A model generated the notes under the pieces. That model worked only from the letters and a program-made list of their open reading frames with translations. It ran no database searches and was not told the DNA's origin. Positions 24,174 to 32,430 of a DNA stretch of 41,488 nt are shown in pieces; position 1 is the first letter of the stretch, and every line of letters starts with the position of its first letter. Made by a program: the position numbers and the translations under genes. This DNA comes from 73-13 sp035556075. GTDB taxonomy: Bacteria > Actinomycetota > Actinomycetes > Actinomycetales > Microbacteriaceae. The stretch lies in NCBI GenBank assembly GCA_035556075.1, contig DATMFQ010000025.1, forward strand, positions 1 to 41,488, read 5' to 3'.

Positions 24174-24401
24174 CGGCTGCTCCCTTCATTGTGGTCACGG
24201 CGGGTCGATCTCGACCGGTGTGGCGAGCTCCCTTGCCCGTCCATGACGCTGACGCTCCGTCCGGGCCGGACAAACTGCACGGCACGGACGGAATTGATCC
24301 CCAATGATCGACGGTCGCGGGGGAGCGGGATAGCCGCAGAGCGTCGGGATTTGACGAATCGCCAGACAGATTGACTGAGCGGCCGGTCGCGGTCCTCGGG
24401 C
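24174..24401. promoter_or_regulatory. Intergenic region upstream of aminotransferase 1, with nested dyads
   Basis: This 228-base gap should hold the promoter of the aminotransferase-ABC operon. GTCCGG-G-CCGGAC (24259-24271) is a perfect dyad, and CCGTCC (24257-24262) is repeated inverted as GGACGG (24286-24291). The flanking part near 24340-24375 is less GC-rich. These are candidate PucR operator sites, unproven. No gene is seen here. Confidence 0.35.
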
Positions 24402-25970
24402 TCAGGACCGGCGCGCCAGCAGCGCGAGGTGCAGCGCCGCGAGCGCCTCACCGTCATCGAGGTCCACGTCGAGGAGCTCAGCGATGAGCGCGAGGCGCTG
24501 GTAGAAGACGGAGCGCGAGAGATGGCTCGCGCTCGCGGCTGCCGTACGGTTCCCAGGGTGTGAGAGGAGCGCGCGAAGCACGAGGAGGAGGTCGCCGCCG
24601 TGTCGGAGGTCATGCTCGATGAGCGGGGCGAGCATCCGCTCGGTATGGGCCTGGAACCGACGGTCGTCACGGAGGGTCGCGACCAGGCCGGCGAGTGGGC
24701 GGGCCTCCGTGCGCTGGATGCCGCGCGGACCGACGAGCTCCGACGCCTGGCGGACTGATTGGAGCAGGCCGTCGACGTCCTCGGCAGCGGCGCCGATCGC
24801 CACCGAGAGGCGTGCGGTCGTCACCCCCTCCTGCGCCGCGCCCGGGGCGAGGAGCACCGCGACCGCGGCGTCGTCAAGACGGCGATCCGGCGGCAGTGAG
24901 ACGAGCGCGACGAGCGAGCCATCGATCAGCCCCGCGACGGCGCGACCGCCGAGTCGACGCGCGCCGTCATCGATCGCCGCGGCGGCCGCGGCGCCGAGGC
25001 CGCCGATCGCCAGCCCATGCAGACGCCGACCGCCGATCGGCAGTCCGGCGGCCCGGAGCCGCACGGCGAACTGCCGGATGCTCGAGAAGCGTCCCTCGAG
25101 GAGTGCGTCGACGAGACGCTGCCCGCTGATCCGGGCCCAGTCGTCGACACCCCCGTCGACCAGGCGGCCCAACGCCAAGGCGACGGCGCCCTGCTCGAGC
25201 ACGGTCCGGCGTCCCGCGGGGTGCGGGGGACCGGGGAGCGCGACGAGCGCGCCCCAGCGGATGCCCCGCGCCTCGACCGGGACCACGGTCCATCCGTCCG
25301 CCTGGTCGTCAGCGCGGCGAGAACGCGTCTCCCAGTCACGGAGCAGCTCGATCGCCCCGCTGCCGATCCCCGCCGAGAGGATCGCTTCGTGCCCGAGGCT
25401 CTCGAGCACCACCGGCGCGTCGAGCAGCCGAGCGAGCTCCTGCACGATGTGGTCAGCGGGGGCACCATGCAGGATGAGGCCGCTGAAGAGCGCGTGCAGC
25501 TCCTGGCGGGCCCGGAGCGCGTCGTTCTGTCCCACCATAATCCGTCGGTGCACCGCTTCGGTCACGGCGATGAACCGGACCTCCCGGTGCAATGCGACGA
25601 GCACGAGGCCGTGCGCCGCGCATTCCTCGACGAGCACATCGGGCACCACCCGGATGAGCCGACCCAGCTCGATGACCAGCGCGGTGAGACCCGCCTCGGC
25701 GACCTCGGCGACGAAGCGCGCGAGTCCCTCCGGGGTACGGGGCCAGCTCGAGCCGGTGGTGAGCAGCATCTCGCCGCCGTTGAGGAACCGACCGATCTCC
25801 GCCCCCTCGGAGACATGCACCCAGCGGATCGGGCGATCGAGGAGTTCGGCGCCGGTGAGCACCTCCGGCCTGCCCTCGGCGAGCGAGGGCATCGCGAGCA
25901 CCTCCGCGATGGAGGGGAGCACCCGATCGCCGGGCAGTCGATCCTCACCCGGACGCTCTGACCGATCCAT
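24402..25970 (-). CDS. PucR family transcriptional regulator
   Basis: A 522-residue regulator. The N-terminal PucR domain (about residues 15-140) includes G-A-E-L-L-D-R-P-I-R-W-V-H-V-S-E, G-G-E-M-L-L-T-T-G and L-V-I-E-L-G-R. A C-terminal helix-turn-helix (N-R-T-A-A-A-S-A-S-H-L-S-R-S-V-F-Y-Q-R-L) closes it. PucR proteins activate purine, amine or amino acid catabolism genes in response to the substrate. An in-frame ATG at 26045 would add 25 residues without conserved character; I prefer 25970, with moderate certainty. It lies between two aminotransferase genes and probably controls both. Confidence 0.88.
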   Translation of the reverse strand: MDRSERPGEDRLPGDRVLPSIAEVLAMPSLAEGRPEVLTGAELLDRPIRWVHVSEGAEIGRFLNGGEMLLTTGSSWPRTPEGLARFVAEVAEAGLTALVIELGRLIRVVPDVLVEECAAHGLVLVALHREVRFIAVTEAVHRRIMVGQNDALRARQELHALFSGLILHGAPADHIVQELARLLDAPVVLESLGHEAILSAGIGSGAIELLRDWETRSRRADDQADGWTVVPVEARGIRWGALVALPGPPHPAGRRTVLEQGAVALALGRLVDGGVDDWARISGQRLVDALLEGRFSSIRQFAVRLRAAGLPIGGRRLHGLAIGGLGAAAAAAIDDGARRLGGRAVAGLIDGSLVALVSLPPDRRLDDAAVAVLLAPGAAQEGVTTARLSVAIGAAAEDVDGLLQSVRQASELVGPRGIQRTEARPLAGLVATLRDDRRFQAHTERMLAPLIEHDLRHGGDLLLVLRALLSHPGNRTAAASASHLSRSVFYQRLALIAELLDVDLDDGEALAALHLALLARRS

Positions 25971-26078
25971 GTCACAATCCCGACGCTCTGCCGCTGGCCG
26001 TCCAGTCGACGGCGCGACATCCTGGGCCTTGAGGACTCCCGACATTAGCAGTCAAAGTGTCCGAGGGCGAAGGGAAGC

Positions 26079-27494
26079 ATGATCATGACCGTCTCGCGAG
26101 CTGCGACCGCACCCCCATTCACGGATCCCAGCGGAGCGCCGTGCTCCCTGCCCGCGCCGGAGCTCGAGGCACAGGTCCGCCGTGATGACCGCCGGCACGT
26201 GTTCCATTCCTGGAGTGCGCAGGCGGCGATCGATCCGCTGCCCATCGCCGTGGGGCGCGGCGCGACGTTCTGGGACTACGAGGGTCGCGCCTACCTCGAC
26301 TTCTCGAGCCAGGCGGTGAACCTCAACCTCGGCCACCAGCACCCCGACCTCGTCGAGGCGATCCAGCGGCAGGCCGGGCGGCTGGCCACCATCCAGCCGT
26401 CGTTTGCGAACGACGTGCGGGGAGAGTTGGCCCGGCGGATCGCCGGGGTCGCGCCTGAGGGCATGGAGCAGGTGTTCTTCACGAACGGCGGGACGGACGC
26501 CAACGAGCACGCGGTGCGCATGGCGCGGCTCGTCACCGGTCGACGCAAGGTGCTCGCCTTCTACCGCAGCTACCACGGTGCGACGGCGACCGCCATCGCG
26601 CTGACGGGCGACCCGCGTCGTTGGGCGAACGAGCCGTCCGATGGGGGAGTAGTGCACTTCTTCGGCCCCTACGCCTACCGCTCCGCCTTCCATGCGGGCT
26701 CACCAGAGCAGGAGACCGCCCTCGCCCTCGAGCATCTCGAGCAGGTGATCGCGCTCGAGGGGCCGGACACGATTGCCGCCGTCATCATGGAGACGGTGGT
26801 CGGGACGAATGGCGTGCTCGTGCCGCCGCCCGGCTACCTCGAGGGCGTCCGTGAGCTCGCCGACCGACACGGCTTCCTCTATATCGCCGACGAGGTCATG
26901 GTCGGCTTCGGCCGCGTCGGGGAATGGTTCGCCATCGACGCATACGGCGGGCGCCCCGACCTCATCACCTTCGCGAAGGGCGTCAACTCGGGGTACGTGC
27001 CACTCGGCGGCGTCATCCTCTCGGAGCGGGTCGCGAGGCACTTCGAGGAGCGGGTGTTCCCAGGCGGGCTCACCTATTCCGGACATCCGCTCGCGGCGGC
27101 CGCCGGGGTCGCGACATTCGACATCTTCGAGCGCGACGGCATCCTGGAGCGTGTGCGTGATCTCGGCCGCCGCGTCGTCGAGCCCGCGCTCCGCGAGCTC
27201 GACGCACGACACCCATCGGTCGGCGACGTGCGTGGGCGCGGGCTGTTCTGGGCGCTCGAGCTGGTCCGGGACCGCCAGACGCGAGAGCCGCTGGTCCCAT
27301 TCAATGCGTCTGGCCCGTCCGCGGCACCGATGGCGGAGATCGCGGGGGCCGCGAAGGGCCGCGGCGTCTGGCCGTTCGTTCACTTCAACCGGCTGCATCT
27401 CGCCCCGCCGCTCGTCATCGAGGAGGATGAGCTGCGCCGGGGCATTGCGGTCTACGACGAGGTGCTCAGCATCGCTGACCGTTATACAAGCTGA
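26079..27494 (+). CDS. Class III pyridoxal-phosphate aminotransferase (copy 2)
   Basis: A 471-residue aminotransferase clearly paralogous to the one at 22821. The PLP lysine is K300 in F-A-K-G-V-N-S-G-Y-V-P-L-G. It shares Y-R-S-Y-H-G-A-T-A and G-D-P-R-R-W-A with copy 1. It is transcribed away from pucR. Two methionines (26079 and 26085) are possible starts, with GAAGGGA before the first. Two enzymes around one regulator suggest successive transaminations or two substrates. Confidence 0.92.
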   Translation: MIMTVSRAATAPPFTDPSGAPCSLPAPELEAQVRRDDRRHVFHSWSAQAAIDPLPIAVGRGATFWDYEGRAYLDFSSQAVNLNLGHQHPDLVEAIQRQAGRLATIQPSFANDVRGELARRIAGVAPEGMEQVFFTNGGTDANEHAVRMARLVTGRRKVLAFYRSYHGATATAIALTGDPRRWANEPSDGGVVHFFGPYAYRSAFHAGSPEQETALALEHLEQVIALEGPDTIAAVIMETVVGTNGVLVPPPGYLEGVRELADRHGFLYIADEVMVGFGRVGEWFAIDAYGGRPDLITFAKGVNSGYVPLGGVILSERVARHFEERVFPGGLTYSGHPLAAAAGVATFDIFERDGILERVRDLGRRVVEPALRELDARHPSVGDVRGRGLFWALELVRDRQTREPLVPFNASGPSAAPMAEIAGAAKGRGVWPFVHFNRLHLAPPLVIEEDELRRGIAVYDEVLSIADRYTS

Positions 27495-27498
27495 GCCC

Positions 27499-27578
27499 CG
27501 GGAGCGGTCTCATCGGAATATAGCTAACGCTGATAATCAACATTATGTCAGTCTGCTCGCGCAGTGATATCGCTCCCG
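27499..27578. promoter_or_regulatory. AT-rich regulatory region bounded by an 8-bp inverted repeat
   Basis: CGGGAGCG (27499-27506) and CGCTCCCG (27571-27578) are perfect inverted copies enclosing a strikingly AT-rich stretch. Inside, ATAAT (27533-27537) and ATTAT (27542-27546) form a dyad with a four-base spacer, flanked by TG and CA. It lies after the aminotransferase stop and before the SDR gene. It could be a terminator, an operator or both. Confidence 0.4.
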
Positions 27579-27656
27579 CGTCCCCCAGTCCCGACATGCA
27601 AGCCCACCGGCATTGTCGCTGACATCGTCACTCACGCACTGATGCGACAATCGCAC

Positions 27657-29126
27657 GTGCCTATCAAGGAGCCGCCGCCGACCAACGGGATCGATCCCGC
27701 CGATCTGCAGGTGACGCTGCGCGTGCTGGCGCAGGTCGCGAAACTCGAGAAGACGGATCCGCTGTTCGTCACCGTCCGCAATGCTGCGGCGGTCATGGTG
27801 AAGGAATCCAAGCGCGTGCACAAGCTCGCCGCACGGGCTCGCATTCAGGCCAATGACCGCGCCGTCGTCGCCGCCACCGCGACGGGCGCGCCCGACCGAA
27901 TCGACGACGAGACGCGTGGGGTGCAGATCTCCGGGAGCGCGACCGGCGCGATCGCCGGCACCCTACTCAAAGCCCGGGCCTGCTACATCTGCAAACAGGA
28001 CTACACGATCGTCGACGCCTTCTACCACCAGCTGTGCCCGAGCTGCGCGGCAATGAGCCACGAGAAGCGCCAGGCGCGCACGGACCTCCGCGGTCGACGC
28101 GCGCTGCTGACCGGCGGGCGCGCCAAGATTGGCATGTACATCGCACTGCGGCTGCTGCGTGACGGCGCCCACACCACGATCACGACACGATTCCCCCGCG
28201 ATGCGGTCCGCCGGTTCACGAGTCTGGCGGACTCCGCGGACTGGATCAATCGACTCCGGATCGTCGGCATCGACCTCCGTGATCCCGCGCAAGTCGTCGC
28301 CCTCGCCGAATCTGTCGCCGAGCAAGGCCCGCTCGACATCCTCATCAACAACGCGGCCCAAACCGTGCGTCGCTCCCCCGGTGCCTACCAGCACCTCGTC
28401 GACGCCGAGCTCGCTCCCCTGCCGGACGGCCCACTGCCTGAGCTGCTCACCTTTGGCCACACCAACGATGCGCACCCGCTCGCGCTGGAACGCTCGGTCG
28501 CCGCGCACCCGATCCTTGCCGCGGCCGCCGCCCAGGCCCACGAACTCACCGCCCAGGCGCTCGCGTCCGGCAATGCGTCGATCGAGCGCCACCTCGCGGG
28601 CACTGCGATTGACGCTGGCGGCCTCGTGCCCGACCATGCATCGGTCAACTCGTGGACCCGCAGGGTCGACGCGGTCGAGCCACTCGAGCTCCTCGAGGTC
28701 CAGCTCGCCAACGAGACCGCCCCATTCATCCTCATCTCCAAGCTGCGCGCCGCGCTCGCCGCCTCCCCCGCCAGGCGCACCTACGTCGTCAATGTCAGCG
28801 CAATGGAGGGCGTCTTCGGGCGCGGGTACAAGGGACCCGGCCACCCGCACACCAACATGGCGAAAGCCGCCGTCAACATGCTCACGCGCACGAGCGCCCG
28901 CGAGATGTTCGAGACCGACCGCATCCTCATGACGAGCGTCGACACCGGCTGGATCACCGACGAGCGTCCGCACCCCACGAAGATCCGGCTCGCCGAGGAG
29001 GGGTTCCACGCGCCCCTCGACCTCGTCGACGGCGCCGCACGCGTCTACGACCCGATCGTCCGCGGTGAGGCCGGCGAGGACCTTTTCGGCGTGTTTCTCA
29101 AGGACTACGCACCCGGTTCCTGGTGA
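27657..29126 (+). CDS. SDR family protein with N-terminal helical and four-cysteine module
   Basis: About 489 residues. Residues 10-75 are helical and charged. A zinc-knuckle-like C-Y-I-C (C109, C112) and C-P-S-C (C127, C130) pair follows, then a Rossmann SDR domain with T-G-G-R-A-K-I-G at 152-159 and I-L-I-N-N-A-A-Q. A long insertion follows the N-N-A-A motif. At the catalytic position the sequence is G-H-P-H-T-N-M-A-K-A-A, so no tyrosine lies four before the lysine. The G-H-P-H-T-N-M-A-K block looks family-specific. The substrate is unknown. The frame is open from a GTG at 27564; GTG 27657 and ATG 27642 are alternatives, and GACAAT just before 27657 favours it. The end overlaps the next convergent gene by 22 bases. 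Confidence 0.8.
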   Translation: MPIKEPPPTNGIDPADLQVTLRVLAQVAKLEKTDPLFVTVRNAAAVMVKESKRVHKLAARARIQANDRAVVAATATGAPDRIDDETRGVQISGSATGAIAGTLLKARACYICKQDYTIVDAFYHQLCPSCAAMSHEKRQARTDLRGRRALLTGGRAKIGMYIALRLLRDGAHTTITTRFPRDAVRRFTSLADSADWINRLRIVGIDLRDPAQVVALAESVAEQGPLDILINNAAQTVRRSPGAYQHLVDAELAPLPDGPLPELLTFGHTNDAHPLALERSVAAHPILAAAAAQAHELTAQALASGNASIERHLAGTAIDAGGLVPDHASVNSWTRRVDAVEPLELLEVQLANETAPFILISKLRAALAASPARRTYVVNVSAMEGVFGRGYKGPGHPHTNMAKAAVNMLTRTSAREMFETDRILMTSVDTGWITDERPHPTKIRLAEEGFHAPLDLVDGAARVYDPIVRGEAGEDLFGVFLKDYAPGSW

Positions 29127-29380
29127 CGCGCTGCCGCCGTGCCGGGACAATGGAGCAGCGTGCGGCCGTTCGGCCCGTCACGATTGATCCGGTGCGCGCT
29201 CATCAGTGCGTCGCACAGCGGGCACACGGGCTGCGCCTTCGGCTCCGGCGGGGCCTCCCCCGGATCGCCGAGCTGAGCCGGTCCCTCCCACAGATACATG
29301 AGGCGATTCCACGCGGCCCAGAATCCCGGCTGCCCATCCCACGGCGTCCGGATGAACGACCAGGCATATCGTTTGCGCAC
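29105..29380 (-). CDS. Small Cys/His-containing hypothetical protein
   Basis: A 91-residue protein with an aromatic, basic N-terminus (K-R-Y-A-W-S-F-I-R-T-P-W-D-G-Q-P-G-F-W) and a zinc-ribbon-like C-P-L-C...H-C-P-G in the second half. No function is recognised. The GTG at 29380 is six bases after a TAGAAT box, so it is probably leaderless. It is divergent from the MarR gene, and a perfect 18-bp palindrome covers its start codon. It overlaps the SDR 3' end on the other strand. Confidence 0.7.
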   Translation of the reverse strand: MRKRYAWSFIRTPWDGQPGFWAAWNRLMYLWEGPAQLGDPGEAPPEPKAQPVCPLCDALMSAHRINRDGPNGRTLLHCPGTAAARHQEPGA

Positions 29381-29402
29381 AAACGAATTCTAGCAGTAGC
29401 CT
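29369..29402. promoter_or_regulatory. Divergent leaderless promoters with a MarR-type palindrome
   Basis: TCGTTTG-CGCA-CAAACGA (29369-29386) is a perfect 7+7 dyad. It covers the start codon of the small leftward gene and falls where the marR -35 should be. TAGAAT (29392-29387, minus) serves the small gene and TAGCCT (29397-29402, plus) serves marR, each six bases from its start codon. The two -10 boxes are four bases apart. Confidence 0.65.
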
Positions 29403-29408
29403 GACGAC

Positions 29409-29876
29409 ATGGACGAGTTCGAGTTCCCGGACGGCGTCGACCCCCTCGAGCTCGACCGTCAGGTGTGCTTTGGGCTCGCGGTCGCCAGCCGCAGCGTCAT
29501 CAACCTCTACCGGCCCGTCCTCGAGCCGCTCGGCCTCACCCATCCCCAGTATCTCGTCATGCTCGCACTCTGGGGCGAGGCGCCCCTGCGGTTCGGCGAG
29601 CTCGCGCACGCGCTGCACCTCGACCCGGCAACCCTCAGCCCGCTCGTCAAGCGACTCGAGGCACTCGGATTGATCGAGCGCCTCGCGATTGACGGCGACG
29701 ATCGTACGTTCGCCCTCCGGCCCACCGAGGCCGGCGCCGCGCTGCGCGCCCGCGCGCTCGACGTCCCGCGGACGATCGTGCAGCGGCTCGGTCTCCCGAT
29801 CGCGCGACTCGAGGCGCTGCGTGACGAGCTCGGTGCGCTCGTGGCCGCCACCCGGCGCGCGGGTGTGATTCAGTAG
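29409..29876 (+). CDS. MarR family regulator, OhrR-like
   Basis: A 155-residue winged helix repressor. The N-terminal L-D-R-Q-V-C-F-G-L-A carries C20 at the place of the redox-sensing cysteine of OhrR. The block P-L-G-L-T-H-P-Q-Y-L-V-M-L-A-L-W is also OhrR-like, and the recognition region is L-D-P-A-T-L-S-P-L-V-K-R-L. It may sense organic peroxides, but no ohr gene is adjacent. The ATG is six bases after TAGCCT. The metallopeptidase-like gene follows after four bases, so they form an operon. Confidence 0.9.
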   Translation: MDEFEFPDGVDPLELDRQVCFGLAVASRSVINLYRPVLEPLGLTHPQYLVMLALWGEAPLRFGELAHALHLDPATLSPLVKRLEALGLIERLAIDGDDRTFALRPTEAGAALRARALDVPRTIVQRLGLPIARLEALRDELGALVAATRRAGVIQ

Positions 29877-29880
29877 CCAG

Positions 29881-30903
29881 GTGACCCTTCCGCCGGCCGA
29901 GCCGCCGCCGCTGCCCTGTTCATCGCCCGAGACCGCGATGTCGCCCGCGAGCCCTCCCCCGTATCTCGTCGCGACCGCCTCCGCTCCCGGCCCGCACCAG
30001 CCCGCGCGGACGGGCAAGGGCTGGCGCATCGGGCTCGGCGTCCTCCTCGCCGTCGCCCTCGCCGCGACCGCGGTGCTCACCGCATTCCTGCTGCAGACAC
30101 AAGCACGGCTCGACGACACGACGACGCAGCTCGACGACACGCGCGAGGAGCTCGAGGACCGGCAGCGGCAGCTCGAGGAGCAGCAGCGGCAGCTTGACGA
30201 GAAGGAGGTCTTCGGCGAGTCCATGGGCGCCCTCATGTCGACCGCCCAGCGCTTCAACGGCGTGCCGATGGCGAGCCTCGTCGATTTCGACCGCATCGAG
30301 GAGCTCGCCGTCTGGGCGTGGCTCGATCGCCACGACGTCGCCGCCGTGCGGGAGCACACCGGCGCGGTGGACGCGCTCCACGAGGAGCTCGCGGCGCTGC
30401 TCGCCTCGGCGGAGGCACGGCTGGCGACGAATGCGTCGGGCTCGGTCGCGGAGTCGCTCCTCGACGAGCTCGGCCGCGGTTTCGTCGAAACCGTGTGGGG
30501 CGATGCGGGTGCCGCCTGCGAAACAGACGCGCTCGGCTGCGTGTGGAGCGGCGACCCGCTCGTCGTCCACCTCGACGCGGACAGCTTCGACCAGCCCTAC
30601 CGCACCGCATGGGGCGAAACGCTCGTGGGCTACCACGAGTTCGCGCACGTCCTGCAGTTCACGAATCCCGGGCCGACCGCGGACGCGCTCACCGCATTCG
30701 GCGACGATCCCGAGACGATGGCCGACTGCTACGCGCTCACGATGCTTGACAGCTGGAGCCTCGACGAGCGGGTGTGGGTGTCGAGCAGCAGCTACTGGGA
30801 CGTCAGCTACGGGTACGGGTACGTCTGCGACGACAGCCAGCGCGACGTCATCCGGACGTGGTCGGCGTCGCTCGGTGTGCAGGCACGCCCCGTCAGCCAG
30901 TAG
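29881..30903 (+). CDS. Membrane-anchored putative zinc metallopeptidase
   Basis: A 340-residue protein. A proline-rich cytoplasmic N-terminus (1-48) is followed by one membrane helix (about 50-71), a charged coiled coil (about 73-110) and an outer domain. The latter has H252-E-F-A-H256 and, 22 residues on, E278-T-M-A-D-C-Y-A. HExxH with a downstream E-x-x-A-D-C-x-A resembles the neutral zinc metallopeptidase family typified by YpfJ, but the rest is divergent. A protease function is inferred. Four cysteines in the outer domain could form disulfides. It is probably co-expressed with the OhrR-like regulator. ATG 29938 is an alternative start. Confidence 0.72.
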   Translation: MTLPPAEPPPLPCSSPETAMSPASPPPYLVATASAPGPHQPARTGKGWRIGLGVLLAVALAATAVLTAFLLQTQARLDDTTTQLDDTREELEDRQRQLEEQQRQLDEKEVFGESMGALMSTAQRFNGVPMASLVDFDRIEELAVWAWLDRHDVAAVREHTGAVDALHEELAALLASAEARLATNASGSVAESLLDELGRGFVETVWGDAGAACETDALGCVWSGDPLVVHLDADSFDQPYRTAWGETLVGYHEFAHVLQFTNPGPTADALTAFGDDPETMADCYALTMLDSWSLDERVWVSSSSYWDVSYGYGYVCDDSQRDVIRTWSASLGVQARPVSQ

Positions 30904-30904
30904 T

Positions 30905-30916
30905 TAGGCTCGGCGC
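30905..30916 (+). promoter_or_regulatory. Leaderless-type promoter -10 for glpK
   Basis: TAGGCT (30905-30910) lies directly after the upstream stop codon and is followed by six bases and the ATG at 30917. Confidence 0.55.
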
Positions 30917-32422
30917 ATGGCAGCGCAGCCCACTCACGTCATCGCCATCGACCAGGGCACCACCTCGACCCGGGCCATCGTCTTCGACCACACCGGCGCT
31001 CTCGTCGGTACGGGTCAGCTCGAGCACCGCCAGCATTTCCCTGAGGCGGGCTGGGTCGAGCACGACGCCGACGAGATCCTGCGCAACGCTCGCTCGGTCC
31101 TCGGCCAGGCGCTCGGCGATGCGCACCTGTCCGCACGCGCCATCGCGGCGATCGGCATCACCAATCAGCGCGAGACCACGATCGTCTGGGACCGGCAGAC
31201 CGGCAGGCCCATCCACCCCGCCATCGTCTGGCAGGACACCCGGACGCAGGAGCTCATCGATCGCGTGGCCGACGGCGACACCGATCGCTTCCGCGCCACG
31301 ACCGGGCTGCCGCTGGCCACCTATTTCTCCGCAAGCAAGATCGCGTGGATCCTCGACGCCGTCGACGGCGCCCGGGCACGCGCCGCCGCCGGCGACCTGC
31401 TCTTCGGCACACCCGACACCTGGCTGCTGTGGCACCTGACGGGCGGACCGGACGGCGGGGTCCACGCGACCGATGTGACGAATGCGTCGCGCACGCTCCT
31501 CATGGACCTCACGACGCTCGACTGGTCCCCCGAGCTGCTGTCGGCCTGGGACATCCCGCGTGCCATGCTGCCGGAGATCCGCTCCTCCGCGGAGGTGTAC
31601 GGCGAGGTCGTCGGCGGACCGCTGGCCGGGGTGCCGATCGCCGGCATCCTCGGTGACCAGCAAGCGGCGACGTTCGGGCAGAGCGCCTTCTCCCCCGGCG
31701 AGTCGAAACAGACCTACGGCACCGGCGCATTCCTCATCGTGAATACCGGGACTGAGCCGGTGCAGTCGACCTCGGGGCTCGTCACGACCGTCGCCTACCG
31801 GCTCGGCGACCGTCCTGCCAACTACGCGCTCGAAGGATCCGTCGCCGTCGCCGGGTCGCTCGTGCAGTGGCTGCGCGACTCGCTCGGCATCATCAGGTCC
31901 TCTGGAGAGGTCGAAGCGCTCGCGACGAGCGTCGAGGATTCCGGCGACGTCTACTTCGTGCCCGCCTTCAGCGGGCTCTTCGCGCCGTATTGGCGACCGG
32001 ACGCCCGCGGCACGATTGTCGGACTCACGCGATTCTCGACGAAAGCGCACATCGCCCGGGCCGCGCTCGAGGCCACCGCGTTCCAGACCTGGGATGTCAT
32101 CGAGGCCGTCTCGCGCGACATCGCGACGCCGCTGGCCGAGCTGCGGGTCGACGGTGGGATGAGCATCAATGACCGGCTCATGCAATTCCAGTCCGACATC
32201 CTCGGCATCCCCGTCGTGCGCCCCGCGGTCATCGAGACGACCGCATTCGGCGCCGCGTCGGCGGCCGGACTCGCCGTCGGCGTGTGGTCGGGGCTCGACG
32301 AGCTCCGCAGCCTCTGGCGGGAGGATGCGCGTTGGACGCCCACGATCGACGACGCCGAGCGCAAGCATCGACTCGCCAGGTGGCACCGCGCCATCCAGCG
32401 CTCGCTCGACTGGCTCGACTGA
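30917..32422 (+). CDS. glpK: Glycerol kinase
   Basis: A 501-residue FGGY-family kinase that phosphorylates glycerol to sn-glycerol 3-phosphate. The N-terminal D-Q-G-T-T-S-T-R-A phosphate loop, the T-N-Q-R-E-T-T block, and the G-I-L-G-D-Q-Q-A-A and K-Q-T-Y-G-T-G-A-F segments are intact, and the length is normal. No glycerol facilitator or glycerol-phosphate dehydrogenase gene is next to it. It converges with trpD with eight bases between the stop codons and no visible terminator. Confidence 0.96.
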   Translation: MAAQPTHVIAIDQGTTSTRAIVFDHTGALVGTGQLEHRQHFPEAGWVEHDADEILRNARSVLGQALGDAHLSARAIAAIGITNQRETTIVWDRQTGRPIHPAIVWQDTRTQELIDRVADGDTDRFRATTGLPLATYFSASKIAWILDAVDGARARAAAGDLLFGTPDTWLLWHLTGGPDGGVHATDVTNASRTLLMDLTTLDWSPELLSAWDIPRAMLPEIRSSAEVYGEVVGGPLAGVPIAGILGDQQAATFGQSAFSPGESKQTYGTGAFLIVNTGTEPVQSTSGLVTTVAYRLGDRPANYALEGSVAVAGSLVQWLRDSLGIIRSSGEVEALATSVEDSGDVYFVPAFSGLFAPYWRPDARGTIVGLTRFSTKAHIARAALEATAFQTWDVIEAVSRDIATPLAELRVDGGMSINDRLMQFQSDILGIPVVRPAVIETTAFGAASAAGLAVGVWSGLDELRSLWREDARWTPTIDDAERKHRLARWHRAIQRSLDWLD

Positions 32423-32430
32423 GCGCCGAG

